From NCBI GenBank assembly GCA_004295565.1, contig AP019416.1:2728001-2792000 (forward strand): a stretch of 64,000 bases of DNA, in the 5' to 3' direction. The stretch is from Vreelandella olivaria (GTDB taxonomy: Bacteria > Pseudomonadota > Gammaproteobacteria > Pseudomonadales > Halomonadaceae). The position numbers and the translations under genes were made by a program. This document shows positions 27,101 through 37,149 of the stretch, one piece after another. Position 1 is the first letter of the stretch. Each line of letters opens with the position of its first letter. The notes below the pieces were generated by a model. The model searched no databases. It was not told the DNA's origin and saw only the letters and a program-made list of their open reading frames with translations.

Positions 27101-28006
27101 AACAAACAGGCTATTTTGCAGGTCAGTTGACAGCGTATCGCCCAGGGCATCCAACCCATCGGCATTACGATTGACCGCAAAGCTGGTGGTGTTAATCACC
27201 AGCATGGCGCCGGTCTGCTCAATCAGATGATTAATAAAATCAATGCACGGCCCTCTTTTAAGGAGGCCACCGCCACCGCCAAGGGCTCCAGCCCTTGGTC
27301 TTTAAGCGCCGCGATCATACCGTCGGGCACGGCGGTATTAGCGCCCTGCAAATGGCTGCGATAAAACAGCAGCAGGCATACCGGCCGCCCCGGCACCTGA
27401 CGATCACGCCACTCGCTTAGGCTTGAAGCCTGCTGATCTTGCGGCGCATAAATTACCGCTGGCGGAACGACCTTGGGCTCCTGCCAGTCGCCCAGATCCC
27501 TATCTATACACTCGCTGGCCATAAGCTCACTGGCGATAAACCGCAGCAGCTGCTCGGCGTTATCAGTACCGCCCTCGCGCAGAAAGCGCCACACCCGGTA
27601 GGCATCATCAAAGGCAATGGTGGAGTCTTCCAGCAGGGCATCATCCGGGGCGTCGCAGCCCGGCACCAGAATCAGTTGGCGCCCAGGCTTGGCTGCCGCC
27701 CAGGCCAGCAGGCGCTCATGGCCATAGGGCCAGTAGGCCTTGCCGCCCAGCAGCGAGACAATCACCAATTGGGCCTTTTCCAGCACCCGATCTTCGTAAA
27801 GATCGTAGGCGGCGGGCTTAATCAGGTTCATCCAGTTGGCCAGCCGCACCGAGGGTACGCCTCACCCAGGCGATCAACCGCCTGGGCCAACGCCGAGAGA
27901 TTGCTATCGGCGGCGGAGAGTATCACGACCTCGGCGGGGCTCTGCTGTAGATCGATGATGCCTTCATCATCGACAAAGCCCCGGGCTTAGCGGCGAATAA
28001 GTGCAT
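24144..28006 (-). CDS. cobN: Cobaltochelatase subunit CobN (at least eight frameshifts)
   Basis: Large ChlH-like subunit that binds hydrogenobyrinic acid a,c-diamide and inserts cobalt with an AAA+ partner. The joined length, about 1287 residues, is normal for CobN. Recognisable segments from the N-terminus: HERLLAWAAAKPGRQLILVPG, FYRSHLQGANTAVPDGMIAAL, LIMANYPNRDGRIGNGVGLDT, GKHGNLEWLPGKSTALS, LPTGRNFFSVDNRSIPSPAAW and MRTGGDDIAQAFALMGVRP, with ALQDLLLEMDEAKE at the end. Breaks cluster near 27980, 27850, 27230, 26735, 26515, 26300, 24760 and 24235. The start codon overlaps the cobW stop (TAATG). Confidence 0.9.
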
Positions 28007-29124
28007 TAGCTAGCCGTTTGAGAAGACGTTTGAACCTCTGTGTCAGCTAGCGCTTCCCTCAGCGCTGGAATATCCAGGTCTTTACCAATAATCACCAGCT
28101 GGGTTTGGCGGATTTCGTCCTGGGCCCACAGCCGGTCGAAGTAACCTTCCAGCCGCTCGCCCACAGCCTGAATAACCCGGCGCATCGGTTTACCGGGAAT
28201 CGCCGCAAAGCCCTTGGCACGATAGATCTCATGGTCTATCAGCAGCTGCTGCAGCTTGCTGGCCAGGGCGTCGCCATCCACTTCGCCCAGGGTAATCACG
28301 CAGGAGTCAAAGTTATCGTGGGCGTGGTCGTGGTGAGCGCCTTCGGCGTGGTGCTTATCGTGGTGGTTGGTGATGCTATCAATGTTCTCTTCGCTGGCCG
28401 CGCCAATGCCCATCAGCGCTTCCAACTGGGCGGTATCGCCAGTTAATGTCTGATCGATAAACAGCGTTTTCACCGAGGCACTCACCCGCGCCTGAATCAC
28501 CGCTTCCACCTTTGTGCGCTCTTCCGGGCTAAGCAGGTCTGCCTTGCTCACCAGCACCAGATCCGCCGCGCTGAGCTGATCATCGAGCAGTTCGCGCAGG
28601 CTGGGGTCGTGATCGAGGCTTTCATCGGCGCGGCGCTGGGCTTCGACTTTATCCACGTCGCTGGCATAGCGGCCAGCGGCCACGGCGGGGCCATCGATCA
28701 CGGTAATAATCGCGTCCACGGTGCAGTGCTGGCGCACGTCGGGCCAGTTGAACGCCTGCACCAGTGGTTTGGGCAGCGCCAGGCCGCTGGTTTCGATCAG
28801 GATATGGTCGATATCATTACGGCGGGCGACCAGCTTTTTCATTACCGGTAGAAACTCCTCTTCCACCGTGCAGCAGATACAGCCATTGGCCAGCTCATAG
28901 ATACTGCCGTCTTCACCGTCTAGCTGCCCGCCTTCGCTACCCTCTTCACACCCCAGCGCGCAGCTGCGCAGCAGGCTGGAGTCGATATCCTGCTCGCCAA
29001 ACTCATTAACGATCACGGCGATCCGCTTGCCGGTCACTTGGCGCAGAATATTGGCCAGCAGCGTTGTCTTGCCGCTGCCGAGGAAACCGGTGACTACCGT
29101 GGCCGGAATTTTATTGAGTTGCAT
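28006..29124 (-). CDS. cobW: CobW-family GTPase metallochaperone
   Basis: GTP-binding protein of the COG0523 family that, beside cobN, is thought to deliver cobalt to the chelatase. Intact, about 372 residues from MQLNKIPATVVTGFLGSGKT at 29124. Seen: Walker A GFLGSGKTT, the metal-binding GCICC, ETSGLALPKPLVQAF, the GTP-specificity motif SKADLLSP, and a His-rich loop HHDKHHAEGAHHDHAHD near residue 265 suited to metal binding. A CobW_C domain follows. It overlaps cobB upstream by 14 bases and cobN downstream. Confidence 0.92.
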   Translation of the reverse strand: MQLNKIPATVVTGFLGSGKTTLLANILRQVTGKRIAVIVNEFGEQDIDSSLLRSCALGCEEGSEGGQLDGEDGSIYELANGCICCTVEEEFLPVMKKLVARRNDIDHILIETSGLALPKPLVQAFNWPDVRQHCTVDAIITVIDGPAVAAGRYASDVDKVEAQRRADESLDHDPSLRELLDDQLSAADLVLVSKADLLSPEERTKVEAVIQARVSASVKTLFIDQTLTGDTAQLEALMGIGAASEENIDSITNHHDKHHAEGAHHDHAHDNFDSCVITLGEVDGDALASKLQQLLIDHEIYRAKGFAAIPGKPMRRVIQAVGERLEGYFDRLWAQDEIRQTQLVIIGKDLDIPALREALADTEVQTSSQTAS

Positions 29125-30499
29125 GGATGAACTCCTCACTCTCGAATTGCTGTTCTGCGGGCGCAGGGCTTAATAAAAGCGGATCTGATAAAAACAAGCG
29201 CGCCACGGCGTCAGGGTTGTTGGGGAAAAACAGATGTAAATAGGTCGCCGTCAGGCGCTTTTGGCGATAAATCGCCTCCCCCGGTGCGGGGTGGCGTTGA
29301 CGGCGGCCGTGGGCAATCGGCTCTGGCGTTCCCTCCGCCATAGAGCGGTGGTGAGCATGGCCGCGCACCGGCCCTTCCGGCAGCTCGGCGGTTTGCATCC
29401 CCTGGCAGCCCCGGCGACCGCGCATGGCGCCCTGCCCTGGCAGCAGGCCCAACATGGTATGGGTGAGATCGTCATAACCGGTGAGGGTTTCCAGGCAGTA
29501 GAGCAGGCCGCCGCACTCAGCTAGGATGGGCTTATCGGCGTTAAAGAACGCCTGAATGGCTCCGCGCATGGCGCTGTTATCCGCAAGGATTTGGGCGTGC
29601 AACTCCGGGTAGCCTCCCGGCAGCCACAGGGCGTCGCACTCGGGCAGTCGGCTATCCGTTAGCGGCGAGAAGAAACGCAGCGTGGCGCCCATCTGTTCCA
29701 GCAGATCCAAATTGGCCTGGTAGATAAAGCTAAAGGCGGCGTCGCTTGCCACGCCAATGGTGTGGCCTTTAAGCACTGGCTGTACGGCGGCGAGCTGTTC
29801 TTGAGGCGCACTAAAGGTCACCGGTGGCAGTGCGGCGAGGGCTTCCAGCAGCCCGGCGGCCTCTAGTGCTTTGGCGCCCGCTTCAAAGCGTGCTTCAAGA
29901 TCCTCGCGAATCTCTGCCGCCTGCACCAGCCCCAAGTGGCGCTCGGGGAGCGATAAAGCAGGATCGCGTGGCACGGCGGCCAGCAACGGAATCGATGGCG
30001 GCAGCGCGTCTTCGATCAGTTCACGGTGGCGCGCCGAGCCGCAGGCATTGGCGATAAGCCCAGCGATATGGATATCGTCACGAAAGCTAGCCAGCCCCGC
30101 GACCAGCGCCGCAGCGGTTTGGGCCATGCCTTTCACATCCATGACGATTGCCAGGGGGAATGCCGAACAGCGCCGCTAAATCCGCGCTGGAGGGCTCGCC
30201 ATCGAACAGCCCCATGGCGCCTTCCACTAAAATCAAATCCGCTGCGCAGGCAGCGTCATAAAAGCGCTGGCGGCAGTAGGCTTCCCCGGCCATCCAAAGA
30301 TCCAACTGATCCACCGGCTGGCCGGAAGCCTGGGCGAGTATCTGCGGGTCTAGATAATCCGGGCCGGTTTTAAACACCCGCACCACCTTGCCTTGCTTGC
30401 GTAGCAGACGCGCCAGCCCCGCCGTCACAGTGGTTTTGCCCTGGCCTGAGGCCGGGGCGGCGATAAATAGCGCGGGGCAGTGGTCGTTGGGATGCTCAT
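29111..30499 (-). CDS. cobB: Cobyrinic/hydrogenobyrinic acid a,c-diamide synthase CobB (two frameshifts)
   Basis: Glutamine- and ATP-dependent amidation of the a and c carboxylates of hydrogenobyrinic acid. About 462 residues. The N-terminal dethiobiotin-synthetase-like ATPase has ALFIAAPASGQGKTTVTAGL and FKTGPDYLDP, and LVEGAMGLFDG. After a C-run error near 30160 follow MDVKGMAQTAAALV and the glutaminase domain with LWLPGGYPELHA and ILAECGGLLYCLE (nucleophile Cys). I place the start at the ATG at 30499 (TAATG overlap with cobO); this needs one extra C near 30475 to be in frame. Confidence 0.88.
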
Positions 30500-31090
30500 T
30501 AGTATTCGATCCCCAGCTGCGCTTTAACACCGCCGCGAAAGGCGTGGCGTTCGTCCTGAACAGTGCTGATAGTATCAGCGATTTCCTGAAGCGGCGTTGC
30601 CATGGTGCGCCCGGTAATGATCACATTTTGATGAGCTGGGCGTCGCTTAAGCGCTTCCACCACCGGTTCGGGATCAAGATAGCCGTACTTGAACATATAG
30701 CTCATCTCATCCAACACGATCAGGTGATAGGCGGGGTTCTCCAGCAACCCTTTGGCGACGGCCCAGGCGGCCTCGGCGGCTTCGACGTCCCGCTCGCGGT
30801 TCTGGGTTTCCCAGGTAAAGCCGTGGCCCATAATGTGCCAGTCGAGCTTGGGATGATCGCGAAAGAACAGGTACTCGCCGGTTTCGCGACGGCCTTTGAT
30901 GAACTGAATCACCGCGCACTGCTGACCGTGCCCTAGCGAGCGCGCCATGGTGCCGAAAGCCGAGCTGCTTTTGCCCTTGCCGTTGCCTTTGAGCAGAATC
31001 AATACGCCGCGCTCTTCGGTGGCGCGGCTAATCCGCTCATCGACCACGTCTTTTGCGCTGCATGCGGTTTAGATGGCTAGCGTCGCTCAT
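30499..31090 (-). CDS. cobO: Cob(I)yrinic acid a,c-diamide adenosyltransferase CobO (one frameshift)
   Basis: Transfers the adenosyl group of ATP to the cobalt of cob(I)alamin precursors (CobA/BtuR type). About 197 residues. Walker A is LLKGNGKGKSSSAFGTM, followed by VIQFIKGRRETGEY, LIVLDEMSYMFKYGYLD and NVIITGRTMATPLQEIADTI. The N-terminus MSDASHLNRMQRKKDVVDE is restored by one A near 31050. Second gene of the operon, 20 bases after chlID. Confidence 0.9.
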
Positions 31091-31110
31091 GGGGTTTCCC
31101 CGTTAGTCGT

Positions 31111-32859
31111 TCAAAGAGGGTTTATAAAAGAAGGCTTTATATAAGATAGCTTTGTAAAATCAGCGGGCCAGTAGCGTGCGCCCAACTGCTGGGCAATGCG
31201 TGCCCCCTGGCCGCGTTTAACCTTGGCGTGTTCGGTATCGATTAACAAACACTCGCCTAGTGGGGCGAGATCGTCAACGGGTTCTCGCGTGCGGCCATCG
31301 GTAATCAGGTAGGTACGCACCTGCAGGCCGGGTTCGCGTCGCTGCCACTGGCGGATCAGCCGTTTGGCTTCAATAATCGCTTCCCGCAGAGGGGTTCCAC
31401 CGCCGCCTTGGGCACTGTCTAGGGTGCTGCGCACGTGTTTGGGCGCACGACGGCGGGAGAGTATCGGCACTACCCCACCATTACCAAACCCCAGTACTGC
31501 TATCTGTTCCCGCGCGGCGTAGGCCTGGGTCACCAGCGATTCAACCAATCCTTTCGCCTGACCCAACAGGCGCTGGCCCAGAGTCGAGCCGGAGGTATCC
31601 AGCAGCACCAAGTGCGCCGTCGCCTGCCCCGCCCGGGCCTTGCGCATCTTTAACTGCCGCCAGGGCCACTGGCCGCGGTTGGCGATAATGGTTGCAAAGC
31701 CGTCCAGTCGTGAGGTCGCCACCTGGGATCGCCCCTGGCCCAATGCACCGCCTTTGCCCGCGCTAGCGGCGGTATCGGTGTTCTTTGCCCGCTGAAAAAG
31801 GTCTTCGCTATCGGGCAGTTTCAGCGCTGGCTGGCTAATCGACGCTTGAGCCATGGGAGGCATGGCGCCCCACTGGCCCTGTTCACCGCGCTGGCTGGAC
31901 GACCCGCCGCTGGGCACGTTATTGGCTGACGACGAACCGCCCTCGCCTTGCGAAGGCGTTTGATTAGGCGGCGATGACGGCGGGTGCTGCTCAGGCGACT
32001 GGGTACGCCGATGCGCCAGCACCCAGGGCTCAACGGTGTCGATATCCTGCGGCTCCACGCTAGCCACGCCACGCCAAGCGGCATGGGCCTGGGCAGCGCG
32101 GTGCCAGGTAACGTCGGCGCGCAGGCCTTCAACCCCGGCGGCTTCACAGCGGCTGGCAATGGTTCGATACACCCAGGGGTCGGTGGTGATCTCCTTGAGT
32201 AAGCGCTGGGCCTTAGCAATACGCTCGGTCAGGGCGGCCTGGGCGGCCTCAAAGTGTTGCAGCGTGCCAGTAGGGTCGCGGTCAAATGCCTCCCGCTGCT
32301 GCACGATGGCAATACGCTCGTCGATGCTTATGGCGCCTTCCTGCTCAAGGCAGAGACCGAAGCGGTCGAGCAGCTGAGGGCGCAGCTCGCCTTCGTCGGG
32401 GTTCATGGTGCCGATCAGGCTAAAGCGCGCCGGGTGGGAGTGGCTAATACCATCGCGCTCAACAATATTGGTACCGCTGGCGGCCACGTCCAGCAGCAAA
32501 TCAACCAGGGTATCCGGCAGCAGATTGACTTCATCCACATAGAGCACCCCACCGTCGGCTTTCGCCAGCAGCCCGGCATGAAAGGTGGCTTCGCCATCGG
32601 CCAGCACCTTCTGCAGATCCAGACTGCCAACCAGCCTGTCTTCGCTGGCGCCCAGCGGCAGAGTCACAAAGGAGCGCTGCCCTTCGCTATCGCCAGGCAA
32701 AATGGCGGCCAGCGCACGGGCTAAGGTGGATTTAGCGCTGCCTCTTGGCCCACTAATCAGCACCCCACCGATACGCGGATTAATGGCGTTAAGGAGCAGC
32801 GCGGTTTTTAGCGCTTCCTGGCCAACCACCGCCGCAAAGGGAAACTCACTCACCGGCAC
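31111..32859 (-). CDS. ChlI/ChlD-type chelatase subunit (AAA+ plus von Willebrand A domain)
   Basis: Single-chain motor partner of CobN, 582 residues and intact. The AAA+ part has Walker A LISGPRGSAKSTLARAL, Walker B GGVLYVDEVNLLPDTLVD and the sensor region FSLIGTMNPDEGELRPQLLDRFG. A low-complexity Ser/Gly/Gln linker (near residues 300-345) leads to a VWA domain with the MIDAS motif LLDTSGST and later VRTYLITDGRTREP. In organisms without CobS/CobT such proteins are thought to replace them in cobalt insertion. It is the first gene of the leftward operon; its promoter should lie in 32860-33100. Confidence 0.88.
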   Translation of the reverse strand: MPVSEFPFAAVVGQEALKTALLLNAINPRIGGVLISGPRGSAKSTLARALAAILPGDSEGQRSFVTLPLGASEDRLVGSLDLQKVLADGEATFHAGLLAKADGGVLYVDEVNLLPDTLVDLLLDVAASGTNIVERDGISHSHPARFSLIGTMNPDEGELRPQLLDRFGLCLEQEGAISIDERIAIVQQREAFDRDPTGTLQHFEAAQAALTERIAKAQRLLKEITTDPWVYRTIASRCEAAGVEGLRADVTWHRAAQAHAAWRGVASVEPQDIDTVEPWVLAHRRTQSPEQHPPSSPPNQTPSQGEGGSSSANNVPSGGSSSQRGEQGQWGAMPPMAQASISQPALKLPDSEDLFQRAKNTDTAASAGKGGALGQGRSQVATSRLDGFATIIANRGQWPWRQLKMRKARAGQATAHLVLLDTSGSTLGQRLLGQAKGLVESLVTQAYAAREQIAVLGFGNGGVVPILSRRRAPKHVRSTLDSAQGGGGTPLREAIIEAKRLIRQWQRREPGLQVRTYLITDGRTREPVDDLAPLGECLLIDTEHAKVKRGQGARIAQQLGARYWPADFTKLSYIKPSFINPL

Positions 32860-32889
32860 CTCCCGTGCTGGCCAAACCCGCTAACCGAT

Positions 32890-32925
32890 CACTATTAGCC
32901 AACTGACCACTATTAGCCAACTGAC
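32890..32925. repeat. 18-base tandem repeat upstream of chlID
   Basis: The unit CACTATTAGCCAACTGAC occurs twice in direct succession, 30 bases upstream of the chlID start. It may be an operator pair or simple slippage. The rest of the gap 32926-33217 shows no riboswitch on the minus strand; around 33130-33175 there are AT-rich stretches that probably hold the rightward promoter of the B12-riboswitch transcript. Confidence 0.5.
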
Positions 32926-33217
32926 CAGGGAGCGTGGGTCTTGAATATGATTCATGGTAACTAGCTGAGTGATAATAAAACCATTCATAAAGAAGTGGGA
33001 ATTTAAAAGGTCTTCAGTATAGAGGAAGGCATGGCGGCGAGGCCAATCTGTTGCAAGCGGTTAACTTTGCGAGGGTATATATCAGCTGACGCTAAGAATC
33101 CCGCTGGATTTTTACGCGCCTTCAAAATACAATGTTATAACATTTCATTTATGACGGGGTTTTATAATATCCTTAGGCTTTGTGTTGTTCGCTATCCCCT
33201 GCCACCTAGAATGGCCA

Positions 33218-33385
33218 GTGTCGGTGTTCCCCACGGAACTTAATAGAGAATCCGCCGCGGCTTGCCGCGAAACGGAACTGCCCCCGCAACTGTAGGCGGC
33301 GAGCGATGCTCTTTGATGCCACTGGACACAGCGTCTGGGAAGGCGAGCTAGCCATGACCCGTCAGTCAGGAGAACTGCCGATATG
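33218..33385 (+). promoter_or_regulatory. Cobalamin (AdoCbl) riboswitch
   Basis: Canonical class features are present in order: GTGTCGGTGTTCCCC, AATAGAGAATCC, AAACGGAACTGCCCCCGCAA with CTGT, the B12 box region GCCACTGGACACAGC and TGGGAAGGCG (33318-33345), and GACCCGTCAGTCAGGAGAAC. It precedes the importer operon at 33461-36300. Downstream, CATCATGCAC (33441-33450) can pair with TGTACATGATG (33456-33466), placing GGGAG in the loop and the start codon in the stem, a plausible translational switch. Confidence 0.93.
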
Positions 33386-33460
33386 TTACTTACATCGAGC
33401 GAAGTGGCTCGGTCAGTGTTTTCTGTCCGAATGCGGAGCTCATCATGCACGGGAGTGTAC

Positions 33461-34475
33461 ATGATGTTGAGATTGACCACGACCATCGCCGCGAGCGCTG
33501 TTGGCCTTGCCCAGGCGGCTTACCCCTCCACCGACTACCCGCTTACGCTAACCAACTGCGGCGTAGAGATCAGCGTGGCGTCGCCCCCGGAGCGAACGGT
33601 AACGGTGGGCCAGTCAGCCACGGAGATTCTCTATTCGCTGGGGCTCGCTGACCGAGTGAATGGCACCTCGGTTTGGTTCAACCCGGTTCTCCCCAGTTTA
33701 CTGAGGCCAATGAAGCGATCGAGCGGATCACCGATGACGACCCTAGCTTTGAGGCCGTGGTCAATAAGCGGCCTGACCTGGTAGCGGTACAGTACGAGTG
33801 GCACGTAGGCCCCACCGGCAGCGTGGCCACCCGCGAACAGTTCCACGAGCTGGGTATTAACACCTATATTATGCCCGCTGACTGCGATACCAAGGATAAC
33901 TCTACCGGCGGCGACGGTACCCGCACGGCCGCTTTCTCCACGGATTCGATCTATAAGGGAATCACCGAACTAGCACAGATTTATGATGTGCAAGACGCTG
34001 GCGAGGCCCTTGTGGCCGACCTGATCGACCGCGAAGAGCGTGCTATTGCCCTGGCGAGCAGCCTTGATTTGCCGGAAGATCTGTCAGCGGCATTCTGGTT
34101 CTCCTCGACAGACCTGGGGTTAGCCCCTTCGTTGCGGGTCAGCTTGGCGCGCCGGGCTATATGATGGACAAGCTCGGTATTCGCAATGTGATCGAGTCTG
34201 ATGAGGAGTGGCCCACAGTGGGCTGGGAGAGCATCGCCAGGGCTGACCCCGATGTGCTCGTGATCGCCAGCATGGTTCGCCGCCGCTTTCCCGCCGACGA
34301 CATTGAAGCAAAACGTGAGTTTCTGCGCAGTGACCCGGTCACCCGTGAGATGAGCGCGGTTAAAAATAACCGCATCGTCGAGATGGATGCCCACGCCATG
34401 AGCGCCACGATGCGCACTATTTACGGCCTTGAAACACTGGCCGAGGCGCTATCCAACATGTCGTTTAACCAATGA
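33461..34475 (+). CDS. Periplasmic binding protein of a B12-regulated ABC importer (two frameshifts)
   Basis: BtuF/FepB-like class III binding protein, about 338 residues, with a signal peptide (MMLRLTTTIAASAVGLAQA). Landmarks: RTVTVGQSATEILYSLGLADRV, VVNKRPDLVAVQYEWHVG, DSIYKGITELAQIYDV and RNVIESDEEWPTVGWESIA. Breaks near 33690 (restoring VLPQFTEANEAI) and 34125 (restoring PFVAGQLGAPGYMM) are single-base. GGGAG lies five bases before the ATG. The riboswitch makes cobalamin or a corrinoid the likely ligand; the distinct sequence from the BtuF at 47146 leaves a cobalt chelate or cobinamide possible. Confidence 0.85.
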
Positions 34476-35536
34476 GCATAGCGTTAACTCGGCTATCAAC
34501 AACGGGCTTGGGGCTACGCTGGCTCTGGATCACGCCGCTGGTGCTCGTGGCGGCGCTGATCGCGGGCACCGCCATCGGCGAGACACCGATTCCCGTTGAT
34601 ACCATTCTCAAAGTGCTCGCCAATCAGCTACTGGGAGCGGATTACGCGGTAGACCGGATCGATGCAGGCATTATCTGGAACTACCGGCTTAGCCGCGCCG
34701 TGGTCGCTGCCTGCTGTGGTACCAGCTTGGCGCTGGCAGGGGTCGTGCTTCAGGCGCTGCTGCGAAATCCTTTAGCCGACCCCTACCTAATGGGCATTTC
34801 CGCTGGGGCTTCTACCGGTGCGGTGGCCGTGGCCGTCGCTGGCATTGGCGCAGGGGCGCTTTCGCTCTCCCTGGGTGCCTTTGTGGGCGCCCTCCTCGCC
34901 TTTGGCATCGTGGTGATGCTCGCCCATGCGGCCAACAGCGGCGTCGGTGGTGGCCGCGGCGTTCAGGCAGCGGGAGCGATTATTCTGGCAGGCATTGCGG
35001 GATCACAGCTGTTCAATGCGCTGACTGCTTTTATCATTACCAAGTCGGCGAGCGCCGAACAGGCCCGGGGCATTATGTTTTGGTTGATGGGTAATCTTTC
35101 TGGCGTGCGCTGGGCCGATGTGACCTTGGCAGTGCCTGCCGCACTGTTTGGGCTGCTGGTTTGCTTATGGCACCGGCGATCACTGGATGCCTTTACCTTC
35201 GGTGCCGACAGCGCCGCCTCCATGGGGATCGCCGTGCGCCCGGTGCGCGGGATGCTGATTATCGCCATGGCGCTGGTCACGGCGGTAATGGTCTCTATCG
35301 TAGGGGCGATTGGCTTCGTAGGGCTGGTGATTCCCCATGCCATGCGTTTTATTGTGGGTAGCCGTCATACCCGGCTGGTACCGGCCACCGCCTTAGCAGG
35401 CGCGGTATTTTTAATCGGCTCGGATATTCTTTCCCGGGTGCTGGTGCCTGGCCAGGTACTCCCCATTGGGGTGATTACTTCGCTGATTGGCGCACCTGCC
35501 TTTGCGCTCATTCTCGTGCGCGGCAAGAGGTCGTAA
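34472..35536 (+). CDS. FecCD-family ABC permease
   Basis: Intact inner-membrane permease of 354 residues with about ten hydrophobic segments. Family signatures: IWNYRLSRAVVAACCGTSLALAG early, LLRNPLADPYLMGISAGAS, the cytoplasmic coupling region WLMGNLSGVRW, and VGLVIPHAMRFIVGSRHTRL near the C-terminus. It overlaps the binding-protein gene by ATGA and the ATPase by one base. Same B12-responsive transcript. Confidence 0.92.
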   Translation: MSIALTRLSTTGLGLRWLWITPLVLVAALIAGTAIGETPIPVDTILKVLANQLLGADYAVDRIDAGIIWNYRLSRAVVAACCGTSLALAGVVLQALLRNPLADPYLMGISAGASTGAVAVAVAGIGAGALSLSLGAFVGALLAFGIVVMLAHAANSGVGGGRGVQAAGAIILAGIAGSQLFNALTAFIITKSASAEQARGIMFWLMGNLSGVRWADVTLAVPAALFGLLVCLWHRRSLDAFTFGADSAASMGIAVRPVRGMLIIAMALVTAVMVSIVGAIGFVGLVIPHAMRFIVGSRHTRLVPATALAGAVFLIGSDILSRVLVPGQVLPIGVITSLIGAPAFALILVRGKRS

Positions 35537-36300
35537 TGCAGTTAACCGCTCAAAAACTCGATTGGTCAGTGCATGGCACGCCTCTACTGATTGACATTAA
35601 CCTTACCGTCGAGCCCGGCCAAACCTTTGGCCTGGTGGGGCCGAACGGCTCGGGCAAAACGTCGCTACTTCGCCTGTTGGCGGGCTTGAACAAACCCAAG
35701 TCAGGACGTGTGCTAATGGGTAGCCAGCCCCTGCACAACCTCAAGCAACGGGCGATTGCTCAGTCTATTGCCTTAGTCGAGCAGCAGGCCGATACCACCG
35801 ATAGAATTAGCGTGCGTGACGTAGTGGCGCTGGGCCGGACGCCCTTTCTTACCGCGTTGCGCCCCTGGTCAACTGAAGATGATGCCATCGTGGTTCAGGC
35901 GCTGGTGGATGTCGATATGGTACATATGGCCGACCGGCTTTGGCACACGCTCTCTGGAGGCGAGCGCCAGCGCGTGCATATTGCCCGTGCGTTGGCCCAG
36001 AAGCCTAAAATCCTGCTACTGGATGAACCCACCAACCATTTGGATATTCGTCATCAGCTGTCGATTCTTGAATTGGTCAGGCAGTTGCCGATCACGGTGA
36101 TAATCTCGCTGCACGACCTTAACCAGGCCATGGAGTGTGACCGCATCGGCGTGATGGATGACGGCCGCCTGATCGACAGCGGCCACCCTGATGAAGTACT
36201 CACCACCAGCAGGCTACAGCAGACCTTTGGGGTATATACCCATGTGATCGATGACCCTGTGGATGGCAAACAGATCATGCGTTTTCGCAGTGCAGTTTAG
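35536..36300 (+). CDS. ABC transporter ATPase of the B12-regulated importer
   Basis: Intact 254-residue BtuD/FepC-type ATPase. Walker A GLVGPNGSGKTSLLRLLAG, Q-loop ALVEQQADT, signature LSGGERQRVHIARALAQ, Walker B ILLLDEPTNHLD and H-switch VIISLHDLNQAM are all in place. Third gene of the importer operon under the riboswitch at 33218. Confidence 0.92.
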   Translation: MQLTAQKLDWSVHGTPLLIDINLTVEPGQTFGLVGPNGSGKTSLLRLLAGLNKPKSGRVLMGSQPLHNLKQRAIAQSIALVEQQADTTDRISVRDVVALGRTPFLTALRPWSTEDDAIVVQALVDVDMVHMADRLWHTLSGGERQRVHIARALAQKPKILLLDEPTNHLDIRHQLSILELVRQLPITVIISLHDLNQAMECDRIGVMDDGRLIDSGHPDEVLTTSRLQQTFGVYTHVIDDPVDGKQIMRFRSAV

Positions 36301-36313
36301 TTGGATAGGCAGC

Positions 36314-36940
36314 TCACAATAGCGTCCATTCAACGGAAAAATGCCAAACCACGCTGTGATCCGTGCCCATACTCCACAGCAGTACAATCACCACGAGCAG
36401 CGCTTCCAGCACCAAGACACCAACACCCAACGTCGTTGTTGACAGAATAAACCCGCGCTCATGGCTGATGCCTAAAAAGCTGGGGGTTCCCTTATAGAGT
36501 AGATAGGCGCTGTAGAGCAGCCCGATCACCATACCCAGCATACAGAACCAAAAAGCCGGATAGAGGGCAAAAACGCCGCACAGGAACATCGGTGTGGCAA
36601 TGTAACCCGCGAAAATAAGGCAATCGCGACGGCTGGGACGAGTGTCTATACGACGGGCTAACCAATGGATCAAAGTGCCCACAACAGCAACCGCCATTAG
36701 GATCAACGCATAAAAAGCCACGCCTAATGCAATACCATTGGCGATAGAGACTCGATAGGTTTCAGGGCCACCATAGGTCCAGCCGACCTGGGTAGTGCCT
36801 ATTAGCGCGCAGACGACAGGAATAGCAGCGAGTAAAAGAACATGGTGGGCATACAGATGGCTAATAGATTCATGCTCGCCACGGATCGAATGCCACTCTC
36901 TTTCAGGATGGTGGAGAAGCCCCCAAACATGATGGATCAT
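36314..36940 (-). CDS. Yip1-family membrane protein
   Basis: Intact integral membrane protein, about 208 residues, with five or six hydrophobic segments. The start MIHHVWGLLHHPEREWHSIR (consensus W-x-x-I) and the central RDCLIFAGYIATPMFLCGV are typical of bacterial YIP1/DUF1282-like proteins. GGAGG lies five bases upstream of the ATG at 36940. Function unknown. It converges on the importer operon with a 13-base gap. The 180 bases after its start (36941-37149) hold no gene. Confidence 0.75.
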   Translation of the reverse strand: MIHHVWGLLHHPEREWHSIRGEHESISHLYAHHVLLLAAIPVVCALIGTTQVGWTYGGPETYRVSIANGIALGVAFYALILMAVAVVGTLIHWLARRIDTRPSRRDCLIFAGYIATPMFLCGVFALYPAFWFCMLGMVIGLLYSAYLLYKGTPSFLGISHERGFILSTTTLGVGVLVLEALLVVIVLLWSMGTDHSVVWHFSVEWTLL

Positions 36941-37149
36941 AACGACCTCCCGGTTTTGTAGATGCACTATTGTTAGGGTCAGGCTGTTAAGGTCAGACGA
37001 TGATCGATTGGATCAACAAAGAACCGAATCAAGTTTAGTGTAGAACACAAACATTATTTTAGGAGAGGCTTTTATCTTTTGTTGGTGAGAAATACGCCCA
37101 GAGAGCGCCACAGCGACGCTCGATAGTGTCGAAGGCTCAGTGACAGCCC

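Noticed and set aside
22969-28006. Inactivation of the cobalamin pathway, because cobG and cobN are each broken many times.
   Set aside because: The breaks are all single-base, mostly in homopolymers, and intact genes (cobI, cobW, cbiB, chlID) lie in the same operons; error in the sequence is the simpler reading.
32860-33217. A second, minus-strand cobalamin riboswitch upstream of chlID.
   Set aside because: I could not find a B12 box or the other conserved blocks on that strand; the only riboswitch in the gap reads rightwards.
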